Source of the DNA: Bradyrhizobium sp. RD5-C2
GTDB lineage: Bacteria > Pseudomonadota > Alphaproteobacteria > Rhizobiales > Xanthobacteraceae
Assembly: GCF_019972155.1 (NCBI RefSeq)
Contig: NZ_BOVL01000059.1
Span: forward strand, 218,624 to 282,623
DNA: 64,000 nucleotides
Reading direction: 5' to 3'
Every line of letters starts with the position of its first letter. The stretch's first letter is position 1. Both the position numbers and the translations under genes were made by a program. This document shows positions 35,010 to 43,183 of this stretch, in pieces. The notes beneath the pieces were generated by a model that had not been told where the DNA came from, searched no databases, and saw only the letters and a list, made by a program, of their open reading frames with translations.

Positions 35010-35393
35010 TCAGCTCGCGTATTGTGCGATGCCGTTGCCGAACGACCAGTTTTCCTTGGCGACCTCGACCAGGTTGATGAAGATATCGTCCGGACGTCCC
35101 TGCAGCTGGCTCTGGAAATCATCAACGATCCGCTTGTAGAACGCCTTCTTCATCTCGACCGTGCGCCCGGCATTCAGCGTGATCTGGATCAAGATGAGAT
35201 CGTCGCTGTAATTGTTGCCGAGATAGTTGTCGGCATAATTCAGGTCGCCGCGATCGTGCTCGGTGATGACCTGAAACTTGTCATTCTCGGGCACGTTGAT
35301 CAGCTCGCGCATCGCCTTGTAGACGATCTCGCCCAGGGTCTTGCGATATTCGGCGGACTTGCCGCGCTTCAGGTCGATACGAACGAATGGCAT
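35010..35393 (-). CDS. Tautomerase-superfamily protein
   Basis: A 127-residue protein that starts M-P-F-V-R-I: the Pro exposed after Met removal is the catalytic base of 4-oxalocrotonate-tautomerase-type enzymes. The length and the segment INVPENDKFQVITEHD fit the longer tautomerase branch with internal duplication. It may isomerise or dehalogenate small oxoacids. GGAGACCACC precedes the ATG. It lies between the beta-lactamase and an HxlR regulator, both on the same strand. Confidence 0.82.
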   Translation of the reverse strand: MPFVRIDLKRGKSAEYRKTLGEIVYKAMRELINVPENDKFQVITEHDRGDLNYADNYLGNNYSDDLILIQITLNAGRTVEMKKAFYKRIVDDFQSQLQGRPDDIFINLVEVAKENWSFGNGIAQYAS

Positions 35394-35504
35394 GGTGGTC
35401 TCCGTTTTTGTGCGGGGCTCAGCCGGATCGGCCCCGTGGGATCGAGACGCTGCGACCGTGCGAATGCTTTCGCCTCGTCCGCTTGCGCCGGCGGCGTCGG
35501 GAAT

Positions 35505-36011
35505 TCAGCGGGTCGCCTTGAAGGCCTCCCATCGCGCATCGCGCTCTCTTTGATATTTGGGCGTTCGCTCCGCGACCATGTCCGTCCATTGCAGCGGCTC
35601 GCCGCAGCCCTGGCAGACCGGACCGAGCCCGGCCGGCTTGCCGCAGGTGAGGTGCGTGTAGTTCATGGAAAGACCGTCTCGGGGCGACTTGCACCAGGTC
35701 TCGCCCCAGGCGCGCAGCGCGAACATCACCGGGAAGAACGCCTCGCCCTTTTCCGTGAGATGATATTCGTGGCGCAGCGGATGCTTGTTGTAGACGCGCC
35801 GCGTCACCAGTCCGTCCGTTTCCAGCTTCTTCAGCCGTGCCGCGATCATCTGCGGAGTTGCGCCGGTATAGGCCTGAATTTCCTCGAAGCGGTGGTTGCG
35901 TGCGAACAGCTCGCGCAGCACCAGCACGGTCCAGCGGTCGCCCACGACGGTTTCCGCGCGGGCCACCGGACAGAGCGTCTGGTCAGCAGGGTTGCCCTTT
36001 GACTTTACCAT
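35505..36011 (-). CDS. HxlR family transcriptional regulator
   Basis: A 168-residue winged-helix protein. The HxlR core is clear: CPVARAETVVGDRWTVLVLREL (in part), FEEIQAYTGATPQMIAARLKKLE and the RRVYNKHPLRHEYHLTEKG wing. The C-terminal part adds a Cys cluster, LTCGKPAGLGPVCQGCGEPL, which looks like a zinc-ribbon-like site and is not part of the minimal HxlR domain. Start taken at the ATG at 36011; the frame continues upstream without similarity. A perfect 9-3-9 palindrome lies 23 bases upstream, towards the divergent VOC gene. Confidence 0.88.
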   Translation of the reverse strand: MVKSKGNPADQTLCPVARAETVVGDRWTVLVLRELFARNHRFEEIQAYTGATPQMIAARLKKLETDGLVTRRVYNKHPLRHEYHLTEKGEAFFPVMFALRAWGETWCKSPRDGLSMNYTHLTCGKPAGLGPVCQGCGEPLQWTDMVAERTPKYQRERDARWEAFKATR

Positions 36012-36033
36012 CACGTTTTCTTCATCGGCATTG

Positions 36034-36054
36034 TTACTATGATTTTCATAGTAA
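36034..36054. promoter_or_regulatory. HxlR operator candidate
   Basis: TTACTATGA, 3 bases, TCATAGTAA: a perfect 9-3-9 inverted repeat in an AT-rich patch between the divergent hxlR and VOC genes. HxlR proteins autoregulate through such sites. Placement suits control of both genes. Confidence 0.8.
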
Positions 36055-36124
36055 TATGCGCTATTGTTAGTTCGGGCGCAACGGGCCTCTTCGGCCCGGT
36101 CCCTCACATTTCAAGGAGCGAGCC

Positions 36125-36730
36125 ATGAGTGGCGAAAGGAAGGGTTCGAAGCCGGGTGTCGACATGAAGCTCGAGGTCGTCGTGATTCCGGTGTCCGACA
36201 TCGATCGGTCGAAGCGCTTCTACGAAAACCTGGGCTGGCGGCTCGACGCCGACTTCGTCAGGGCGGACGGATCCCGGGCGCTGCAATTGACGCCGCCGGG
36301 CTCACCGACCTCGGTTCATCTCGACAAGGGCTCGCCGCTGCCGCGCTTCTTGATCGTGAACGACATCGAGGCGGCGCGCGCAGAGCTGATCGCGCGCGGC
36401 GTCGATGTCAGCGAGGTGTTTCACCGTGGCGCGGAAGGCCGCATCAAGGGACCCGATCCGGAACGGCCGAGCTACGGCTCGCTCGCGACCTTCAGCGATC
36501 CCGACGGCAATGTCTGGCTGCTCCAGCAGGTCACGCAGCGCCTGCCCGGGCGGGTCGACGGTAACGGCACGAATTTTTCTTCACCAGCCGATCTCGCCGC
36601 CGCACTCCGCCGCGCGGCGGCCGCGCATGGCGAGCACGAGAAGCGGACCGGTGGCCACGATGCGAACTGGCCGGACTGGTACGCCGACTACATCGTCCGC
36701 GAGCAGGCCGGCAAGCCGCTGCCGGAGTGA
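36125..36730 (+). CDS. VOC-family (glyoxalase/bleomycin-resistance) protein
   Basis: A 201-residue protein. The VOC module opens with LEVVVIPVSDIDRSKRFYENLGWRL (in part) and ends FSDPDGNVWLLQQV, with the usual metal-ligand positions at its start and end. A C-terminal extension of about 60 residues (from GNGTNFSSPADL) ends in HDANWPDWYADYIVREQAGKP, a motif seen in several oxidoreductase-linked VOC proteins. The ATG at 36125 has AAGGAG upstream. Likely controlled by the divergent HxlR regulator; the substrate is unknown. Confidence 0.88.
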   Translation: MSGERKGSKPGVDMKLEVVVIPVSDIDRSKRFYENLGWRLDADFVRADGSRALQLTPPGSPTSVHLDKGSPLPRFLIVNDIEAARAELIARGVDVSEVFHRGAEGRIKGPDPERPSYGSLATFSDPDGNVWLLQQVTQRLPGRVDGNGTNFSSPADLAAALRRAAAAHGEHEKRTGGHDANWPDWYADYIVREQAGKPLPE

Positions 36731-36789
36731 ACAGTCAAACAGGAGTATCCTCATCATTGCGGCAAGTCACATGGCCGCGCATCGCAGCC

Positions 36790-37680
36790 TCACCGAGGTC
36801 CGGCGTCGAACACTGGCGCGTAGCTGTGGCCGTCCGCCCGGATATGGGCGCAGCGCGAGCCGCGGAAGTGGGCGGGGATGACGAGGCGGCCGCTGTCGGC
36901 GGCCTCTGCCAGGATATTCGTGCGCGTCTCGCGGGCCAGCTGCGGGTCGGTACAGGATGACGTCGACAGGCTGGGCTGGAAGATCTGCACCGGATTGTGC
37001 ACGGCATCGCCGCAAAAGATCGCGCGATGCTGCGCATAGTCCACCATCAATCCCATCTGGCCGCTGGTGTGGCCCGGCAACGGCACGAGCCGCAGGCCCG
37101 GTCCCAGCTCATGGCCGTCGTCGACCAGATCGACCCGGCCGGCTTCGACGATCGGAATGACACTCTGCTCCAGCGCGCGGGCGTGGATCGGCGGCGCGCG
37201 GCCGGCATCGTGCTGCGCCATCCAGTCGGCAAGCTCGCGGCGGCCGAACAAATAGCGCGCGTTGGGAAAGGTCGGTTGCCAGCGGCTATCGTCCTGGCGC
37301 GTATTCCAGCCGACGTGATCGACATGCAGATGGGTGCAGAACACCAGATCGATGTCGGCCGGATCGACACCGCTCGCGCGCAGCCGATCGAGGAAGTCGC
37401 TGCCGCGCCGCCGATGCCAGGCCGGGATCTCCGGGATGTCCTTGTGCTCTCCGATGCAGGCGTCGATCAGCAGCGTTCGCCCGCCGGTTCGCACCACAAA
37501 ACTCTGGATCGCGTGCTTCGCGATGTCCCGGGCGAGATCGATGAACACCGGCTCCAGTGTGTTCCGATGTGCCTCGATCAGGCCGCGATCGTATCCGGGC
37601 AGGAATTCAGACAGCGGAAGCCCGAAATCATCGTCGTCGACGATGACGTCGACCGTGGCGTCGCCGATCGCAAATCGCAT
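36790..37680 (-). CDS. MBL-fold metallo-hydrolase (lactonase-like)
   Basis: A 296-residue protein with CTHLHVDHVGW as the metal motif, LPGHTSGQMG for the third His, CGDAVHNPVQ for the bridging Asp and IPAHFRGS for the last His. This full set is typical of AHL-lactonase-like and sulfatase-like members. No signal peptide. It is convergent with the VOC gene and next to hisC. Substrate unknown; lactone hydrolysis (quorum-signal or other) is a guess from family. Confidence 0.87.
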   Translation of the reverse strand: MRFAIGDATVDVIVDDDDFGLPLSEFLPGYDRGLIEAHRNTLEPVFIDLARDIAKHAIQSFVVRTGGRTLLIDACIGEHKDIPEIPAWHRRRGSDFLDRLRASGVDPADIDLVFCTHLHVDHVGWNTRQDDSRWQPTFPNARYLFGRRELADWMAQHDAGRAPPIHARALEQSVIPIVEAGRVDLVDDGHELGPGLRLVPLPGHTSGQMGLMVDYAQHRAIFCGDAVHNPVQIFQPSLSTSSCTDPQLARETRTNILAEAADSGRLVIPAHFRGSRCAHIRADGHSYAPVFDAGPR

Positions 37681-37774
37681 GACCAGTCCTTCCCGGAGAA
37701 CCGTGCATCTTGCCGCGCGGTCACTATGCAGGTTGGGAGCATCGATCGCAAGTTGCGTGGTTTGCCGACCGCGG

Positions 37775-38827
37775 TCAGACCATGCCGCTCAGCAGGCTGA
37801 TCAGGCGGCCGCACTCGTCATCCGTGCCGACCGTGATGCGCAGGAAATCCTCGATCCGCGGCTTCTGGAAATGCCGAACCAGGACGCCGCGCTCGCGCAG
37901 TTTTGCGGCGAGATCCGCGCCGCGATGGGCGCCATGGCGGGCGAACACGAAATTCGCGTGCGACGGCAGCACGTCGAAGCCGAGCTCGGAGAGGCCGCGG
38001 ACCAGCGCCTCGCGACTGGCGATGATGCGGTGCCGGGTCTCGTCAAACCACGCGTCGTCCTCGATCGCGGCGACTGCGCCTGCGATCGCGAAGCAATCCA
38101 GCGGATAGGAGTTGAAGCTGTCCTTGACGCGCTCCAGCGCCTCGATCAGCGGGCGCTGGCCGATGGCGAAGCCGACGCGCAGGCCCGCCAGCGCGCGCGA
38201 CTTCGAGAGCGTCTGGATCACCAGGAGATTGTCGTGGCGCGCGACGAGCGGCACGGCGCTCTCGGCGCCGAAATCGACATAGGCCTCGTCGACCACCACG
38301 AGACGGTCGGGATGTTCGGTGACCAGCGCCTCGATCGCTGCACGCGGCAGCGCGATGCCGGTCGGCGCGTTGGGATTGCACAGCAGGATGGCGCTGCCGG
38401 GTCGCCGATAGTCGGCGAGGTTGATCCGCATCGCGGCATCGAGCGGGATCGTCTCGTAGCCGACACCATAGAGGCGACAATAGACCGGGTAGAAGCTGTA
38501 GGTGATGTCGGGGAACAGCAGCGGCCTGTCGTGCTTCAGCAGCGCCGGAAAGGCGTGCGCCAGCACCTCATCCGAACCGTTGCCGACGAACACCTCGTCT
38601 GCCGTGACGCCATAGCGCGCCGCGATCGCCTCGCGCAGCGCGGTCGCGCGCGGGTCCGGATAGAGCCGCAGCCGATCGGTGGTCGCCGTGATCGCCGCTA
38701 CCGCGCGCGGCGACGGCGGGTAGGGATTCTCGTTGGTATTAAGCTTGATCAGGCCGTCGATCTTCGGCTGTTCGCCGGGCACGTAGGGCGACAGATTGTG
38801 GACGACCGAACTCCAGAAGCGACTCAT
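37775..38827 (-). CDS. hisC: Histidinol-phosphate / aromatic aminotransferase
   Basis: A 350-residue fold-type I PLP enzyme. It has the HisC N-terminal NLSPYVPGEQP and KLNTNENPYPPSP, the ENPN-like NPNAPTG, VVDEAYVDF and the PLP Lys in TLSKSRALAGLRVGF. It converts imidazole acetol phosphate to histidinol phosphate with glutamate. It is an isolated copy: no other his gene is near, so it may be a second paralogue used for aromatic amino acids. The ATG at 38827 is followed by MSRFWSS; weak ribosome site. Confidence 0.88.
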   Translation of the reverse strand: MSRFWSSVVHNLSPYVPGEQPKIDGLIKLNTNENPYPPSPRAVAAITATTDRLRLYPDPRATALREAIAARYGVTADEVFVGNGSDEVLAHAFPALLKHDRPLLFPDITYSFYPVYCRLYGVGYETIPLDAAMRINLADYRRPGSAILLCNPNAPTGIALPRAAIEALVTEHPDRLVVVDEAYVDFGAESAVPLVARHDNLLVIQTLSKSRALAGLRVGFAIGQRPLIEALERVKDSFNSYPLDCFAIAGAVAAIEDDAWFDETRHRIIASREALVRGLSELGFDVLPSHANFVFARHGAHRGADLAAKLRERGVLVRHFQKPRIEDFLRITVGTDDECGRLISLLSGMV

Positions 38828-38930
38828 GATCTCAGGTCCAGGGATGAATGCGGTCACAATACGGAAAACGAGGCGCTGATGAAAGCGCCTCGTTGTCCAG
38901 TCGCATTCTGATGTGGTTCGCGCGCGCGAC

Positions 38931-39785
38931 CTACCAGGTCGCCGTGCCCTTCATGGTGGGCTGGCCCTCGGCATTCGCGGTCCACAGCTCCAGGCCGCCA
39001 TCCTTGTCGTTGGCGTTGATCGAGAACTCGCTGCCCTCGAACAGTGGCTGCACGCCGCGATAGCTGAGCTTCTTCGGCGGCTTGCTGCCACGGAGTTTCG
39101 CCGCGAGCTCGACGATGAAGGAGGCCTGCAGCGGGCCGTGGAAGATCAGGCCCGGATAGCCCTCGACCTTGGTGACGTAGTCGCGGTCGTAGTGGATGCG
39201 ATGGCCGTTGAAGGTCAGCGCCGAATAGCGAAACAGCAGCACCGGATCGGAGACGTGGCTCTCGCGATGCTGCGCGACCGGGGGAGGCGGCGGTGCCTTG
39301 GCCGGCGCCGAACTCTGCGTGGTCGTCATCTCGCGATAGACGATGTCCTGCCGCTCGCGGACCGCAAGCCCGCGCGAGGTCGTCACCTCGTGATTGACCG
39401 AGACGAAGCACAGCGTGCCGGTCGAGCCCGATTTCACCGTGACGTCGGCAATCTTCGAGCTGCGCTTGGCTTCATCACCAATACGCAAGCTATCGAAGAA
39501 TTCGAGCTCGCCGCCGGCCCACATCCGGCGCGGCAGAGGCACGGGCGGCAGGAAGCCGCCGCGGGTCGGGTGGCCGTCGGGGCCAAGCTGCGACATCGGA
39601 AACACCGGCTGCGCCAGGCACCAATGCGTGGTCCACGGCGCGGCGTCGCCGGCCTTCGGCTCGCCGATCTCCTGGAACAGCGTCGCGCGCAGCCCCATCA
39701 CGAGATATTTGGTGACGACGTCGGAGGCCTCCGTGGTCTTGCCGATCCACTGGCGGAGATGATCGAGGTCGAGTTTATCGGTCAT
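38931..39785 (-). CDS. MaoC/HTD2-like thioester dehydratase (mesaconyl-C4-CoA hydratase type)
   Basis: A 284-residue double-hotdog protein. The N-terminal half is FAS1-dehydratase-like (MDRQ-free start TDKLDLDHLRQWIG, then HPTRGGFLPPVPLPRRMWAGG in part); the C-terminal half has FNGHRIHYDRDYV and EGYPGLIFHGPLQA, the hydratase-2 type active-site Asp/His region. Such proteins hydrate branched unsaturated CoA esters such as mesaconyl-C4-CoA. Last gene of an operon with a CoA-transferase (27 bases upstream) and an acyl-CoA dehydrogenase. Confidence 0.82.
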   Translation of the reverse strand: MTDKLDLDHLRQWIGKTTEASDVVTKYLVMGLRATLFQEIGEPKAGDAAPWTTHWCLAQPVFPMSQLGPDGHPTRGGFLPPVPLPRRMWAGGELEFFDSLRIGDEAKRSSKIADVTVKSGSTGTLCFVSVNHEVTTSRGLAVRERQDIVYREMTTTQSSAPAKAPPPPPVAQHRESHVSDPVLLFRYSALTFNGHRIHYDRDYVTKVEGYPGLIFHGPLQASFIVELAAKLRGSKPPKKLSYRGVQPLFEGSEFSINANDKDGGLELWTANAEGQPTMKGTATW

Positions 39786-39812
39786 GATGGTGTTGCCCGG
39801 GCAGGAGGGATC

Positions 39813-40913
39813 TCAGGATCGTTTGATGCGCTCGCCGATCGCGGGCACCTTGCCGTAGTGCCTGTCCTCGCCGACCACGATCGCGGCCGGCGCCGGATAG
39901 CTGACCTTGCCGTTCGGTGTGTCGACCTCGATGCGGCGCAGATGCGGGTGCCTGGCGAGGTCGTCCATGCTGTTGACCTCGGCAAAGGCGATGTCGGCCT
40001 CGGCGAGCTTCGCCAGCAAGTCCTCGCGCGTGAGCCTGCCGAAGCTGTCGCTGACGATCTGGTCGGTCACCGCGCGGTTGCGCACGCGCCCGACCATGTT
40101 GGCAAAGCGCGGATCGTCGGGCAGGCCGGGCTGGCCCAGCACCTTGGCGCACAGCGTCTTCCACTCGCGCTCGCTCTGGATCGAGATCAGGATTTCCTTG
40201 CCGTCCTTCGAGCGGAACACGCCGTAAGGCGCGATCGAGGGATGGGCGAGGCCGATGCGTTTGGGCGACTTGCCGTCCTCGGCATTGAGCAGCGGCACGG
40301 TGAGCCAGTCGGCCATCACGTCGAACATCGAGATCCGGATATCGGCGCCCTGGCCGGTATGGCCGCGACCGATCAATGCTTCGAGAATGGACGCATGCGC
40401 GGTGGCGCCGGTCGCGACATCGACGATCGACATGCCGACGCGCGAGGCGCCCTCGGGACCGCCGGTGATCGAGGCGAGGCCGCTCTCGGCCTGGATCAGC
40501 AGGTCATAGGCCTTGCGGTCGGCGTACGGGCCGGTGTCGCCATAGCCGGTGATCGTGCACATGATCAGCTTCGGGTAGGCCTTGCGCAGCCGCTCGCGCG
40601 AGAAGCCGAGCTTGTCCATCGAGCCCGGCTTCAAATTCTGCAGCAGCACGTCGGCGCCCGCGATCAGCTCTTCGAGCTGCGCGCGGCCTTCCTTGGTGGC
40701 GAGATCGACCACCGCGGAATCCTTGCCGCGGTTGAGCCAGACGAAATAGCTGCTCTGGCCCTTCGCCGCGGCGTCGTAGCCGCGGGCGAAATCGCCCTCG
40801 GGCCGCTCGATCTTGATGACATGGGCGCCGGCATCGGCCAGGCGCGACGAGCAGAACGGCGCAGCAACGGCCTGTTCGACGGCGATGACGGTCAATCCCT
40901 CAAGCGGCAGCAT
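39813..40913 (-). CDS. CaiB/BaiF CoA-transferase family protein
   Basis: A 366-residue class III CoA-transferase: LEGLTVIAVEQAVAAPFCSSRLAD (in part), HVIKIERPEGDFARGYD, and RKAYDLLIQAESGL with the catalytic Asp. The start at 40913 is 11 bases after the acyl-CoA dehydrogenase stop; the frame runs further upstream only through that gene. It likely activates a dicarboxylic or branched acid by moving CoA from succinyl-CoA or another donor, feeding the dehydrogenase and hydratase of the same operon. Confidence 0.88.
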   Translation of the reverse strand: MLPLEGLTVIAVEQAVAAPFCSSRLADAGAHVIKIERPEGDFARGYDAAAKGQSSYFVWLNRGKDSAVVDLATKEGRAQLEELIAGADVLLQNLKPGSMDKLGFSRERLRKAYPKLIMCTITGYGDTGPYADRKAYDLLIQAESGLASITGGPEGASRVGMSIVDVATGATAHASILEALIGRGHTGQGADIRISMFDVMADWLTVPLLNAEDGKSPKRIGLAHPSIAPYGVFRSKDGKEILISIQSEREWKTLCAKVLGQPGLPDDPRFANMVGRVRNRAVTDQIVSDSFGRLTREDLLAKLAEADIAFAEVNSMDDLARHPHLRRIEVDTPNGKVSYPAPAAIVVGEDRHYGKVPAIGERIKRS

Positions 40914-40924
40914 GATCTGAGAAC

Positions 40925-42094
40925 TCAGTAGGAGCGGGGCATGCCGAGCACGTGCTCGGCGACGAAGGAGAGGATCAGGTTGGTCGAGATCGGCGCCACC
41001 TGATAGAGCCGCGTCTCGCGGAACTTGCGTTCGACGTCGTACTCCTCGGCGAAGCCGAAGCCGCCATGGGTCTGCACGCAGGCATTGGCCGCTTCCCAGG
41101 ACGCATCCGCAGCCAGCATCTTGGCCATGTTGGCCTCGGCGCCGCAATCGAGCCCGGCCTCATATTTACGGGTCGCTTCCTTCACCATCAATTCGGCCGC
41201 GCGCATCGAGGCGTAGGCCTTCGCGATCGGAAACTGGATGCCTTGGTTCTGGCCGATCGGCCGGCCGAACACGCTGCGCTCCTTGGCGTAGTTGGTCGCC
41301 TTCTGGATGAACCACTTGGCATCGCCGACGCACTCGGCCGCGATCAGGATGCGCTCGGCATTCATGCCGGACAGGATGTAGCGAAAGCCCTTGCCTTCCT
41401 CGCCGATCAGATTCTCCGCCGGCACCTTCATGTCGGTGAAGAACACTTCGGTGGTGGCGTGGTTCATCATGGTGCGGATCGGGCGGATCTCCAGACCCTT
41501 GCCCTTCACCTCGCGCATGTCGACGATGAACACCGAGAGCCCGTCGGTGCGCTTCTTCGACTGCTCCTTCGGCGTGGTTCGCGCCAGCAGCACCATCAGG
41601 TCGGAATATTCGGCGCGGCTGGTCCAGATCTTCTGGCCGTTGACGACGTAGTGGTCGCCCTCGCGGCGGGCGAAGGTCTTCAGCGACGAGGTATCGGTGC
41701 CGCTGGTCGGCTCGGTGACGCCGAACGCCTGCAGTCGCAATTCGCCGGTCGCGACCTTCGGCAGATATTTCGCCTTCTGCGCGTCGTTGCCGTGCCGCAG
41801 CACGGTGCCCATCGTGTACATCTGGGCGTGGCAGCCGCCGCCGTTGCAGCCGGCGCGCTGGATCTCTTCCAGGATCGCCGCCGCAGCCGACAGCTTCAGG
41901 CCCGCGCCGCCATACTCCTCGGGGATCAGCACCGAGAGATAGCCGGCCTCAGTCAGCGCGTCGACGAACTCCTTCGGATAGGCCATCTGGCGGTCGAGCT
42001 TGCGCCAGTATTCGCCGGGAAACTGCGCGCAGAGCTTTGCGACGGCGTCGCGGATGTCGGTGTGGTCGTCGGTGTGCTGTTCGTGTGCGGTCAT
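40925..42094 (-). CDS. Acyl-CoA dehydrogenase family protein
   Basis: A 389-residue flavoenzyme. FGVTEPTSGTDTSSLKT is the flavin/substrate signature and THGGFGFAEEYDVERKFRETRLYQ the C-terminal signature. The usual catalytic Glu in the YEGT motif is absent: here the sequence reads LYQVAPIST. A Glu in MNAERILIAAE may serve instead, as in isovaleryl-CoA dehydrogenase. The first gene of a three-gene operon, divergent from a LysR gene with a T-N11-A box between them. Likely substrate a branched or dicarboxylic acyl-CoA. Confidence 0.88.
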   Translation of the reverse strand: MTAHEQHTDDHTDIRDAVAKLCAQFPGEYWRKLDRQMAYPKEFVDALTEAGYLSVLIPEEYGGAGLKLSAAAAILEEIQRAGCNGGGCHAQMYTMGTVLRHGNDAQKAKYLPKVATGELRLQAFGVTEPTSGTDTSSLKTFARREGDHYVVNGQKIWTSRAEYSDLMVLLARTTPKEQSKKRTDGLSVFIVDMREVKGKGLEIRPIRTMMNHATTEVFFTDMKVPAENLIGEEGKGFRYILSGMNAERILIAAECVGDAKWFIQKATNYAKERSVFGRPIGQNQGIQFPIAKAYASMRAAELMVKEATRKYEAGLDCGAEANMAKMLAADASWEAANACVQTHGGFGFAEEYDVERKFRETRLYQVAPISTNLILSFVAEHVLGMPRSY

Positions 42095-42124
42095 GATTTC
42101 GTTTTGCCGAGAGGTTGCGCCAGA

Positions 42125-42168
42125 GCGTTTTCGGGCGAAGCGGAAGCCGGTTCGCGTGAGGAAAACGC
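42125..42168. repeat. GCGTTTTC-GAAAACGC palindromic element, copy 1
   Basis: GCGTTTTC at 42125 and GAAAACGC ending at 42168 flank GCGAAGCGGAAGCCGGTTCGCG-type sequence. Two more copies lie at 44351 and 63292. Present in the divergent acd-lysR spacer, upstream of the LysR box. Confidence 0.82.
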
Positions 42169-42196
42169 CCGCTGTTGTGGGGTCCCGGTAAACTCC

Positions 42197-42215
42197 CTAT
42201 GCTGTTTTGTTATAG
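42197..42215. promoter_or_regulatory. LysR-type T-N11-A box
   Basis: CTAT, 11 bases, ATAG: an interrupted dyad with the T-N11-A pattern of LysR regulators, 32 bp before the lysR ATG and 103 bp before the acyl-CoA dehydrogenase start. Confidence 0.68.
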
Positions 42216-42246
42216 CGTATGAACCTGCCTTCCAGGATTGGCAAGT

Positions 42247-43170
42247 ATGGATTTCCGCCAGCTTAGGACCTTTGCGTGCGTCGCGGAACTCGGGAGTCTG
42301 AGCAAGGCATCCGATACCTTGAGGGTCGCGCAGCCGGCGCTGAGCCGGCAGATCAAGCTGCTGGAGCACGAGCTGCGCACCGAATTGTTCACGCGCAACG
42401 GCCGCGGCATGGTGCTGACCGATGCCGGACGGCTGCTGCTGGCGCGCACCGGCGGTATCGTGCGCCAGATCGACCAGATCCGCGACGACATCCAGTCCGC
42501 GGGCGGCGCGCCGTCCGGGCGGGTCGTGCTCGGGCTGGTGCCGACGGTGAGCTGCGTGATCTCGGCGCGGCTGGCGCGGCGTACGGTGGAACGCTATCCC
42601 GGCATTTCGCTCTGCATCGTCGAAAGCTACAGCGGCCATCTGATCGAGTGGCTGCACCGCGGCGAGATGGACCTTGCGGTGATCTACGGCCCGTCGGTCG
42701 ATCTGCATTTGGCGGTGCAGAGCCTCGGCCGCGATAGCATCGTCGCGGTCGGCCCGCGCGGCAGCGGGCTGAAGCAGAAGAAGCAGGTCGATATCGGCTG
42801 GCTGCTGCGCCAGCGCCTGGTGCTGCCAAGTCATTCGCACGGGCTCCGCGCCATGATCGAGCATGCGGCGGCGAAGAAGAAGGTCACGCTCGACGTCAAG
42901 CTCGAGGCGGATTCGTTCCGGGTGCTGACGAGCCTGGTGGAGGAGGGGCTCGGATACACCATGCTGCCGCCGTCCTCGGTGCGCGGCGAGGTCGCCGACG
43001 GCCGACTGGAGACCGCGCCGATCGCGCGGCCAGCGCCGCGGCGCGAGCTGACCCTAGCCTCGCCGGTCGAGCATCCCGGCTCGAATGCGATCACACTGAT
43101 CGCCAAATTGCTGCGCGACGAGGTCACCGCGTGCCGCGCCGAGGGGCTCTGGGATATCCAGCTCGCCTGA
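42247..43170 (+). CDS. LysR family transcriptional regulator
   Basis: A 307-residue LysR protein: N-terminal HTH (DFRQLRTFACVAELGSLSKA, LRVAQPALSRQIKLLEHEL) and a type 2 periplasmic-binding-like effector domain (GRVVLGLVPTVSC, GEMDLAVIYG, VEEGLGYTMLP). The ATG at 42247 has CAGGA 9 bases upstream; a TTG at 42238 is the alternative. It is divergent from the acyl-CoA dehydrogenase/CoA-transferase/hydratase operon, its likely target. Confidence 0.92.
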   Translation: MDFRQLRTFACVAELGSLSKASDTLRVAQPALSRQIKLLEHELRTELFTRNGRGMVLTDAGRLLLARTGGIVRQIDQIRDDIQSAGGAPSGRVVLGLVPTVSCVISARLARRTVERYPGISLCIVESYSGHLIEWLHRGEMDLAVIYGPSVDLHLAVQSLGRDSIVAVGPRGSGLKQKKQVDIGWLLRQRLVLPSHSHGLRAMIEHAAAKKKVTLDVKLEADSFRVLTSLVEEGLGYTMLPPSSVRGEVADGRLETAPIARPAPRRELTLASPVEHPGSNAITLIAKLLRDEVTACRAEGLWDIQLA

Positions 43171-43183
43171 GCGCGGCTTCGCA

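Noticed and set aside
38913..40931. Long open frame (about 670 codons) on the plus strand
   Set aside because: It is antisense to the hydratase and CoA-transferase genes, which have clear families and operon spacing. Its composition (rich in Arg, Gly, Ala, His) is the usual product of high-GC antisense reading.
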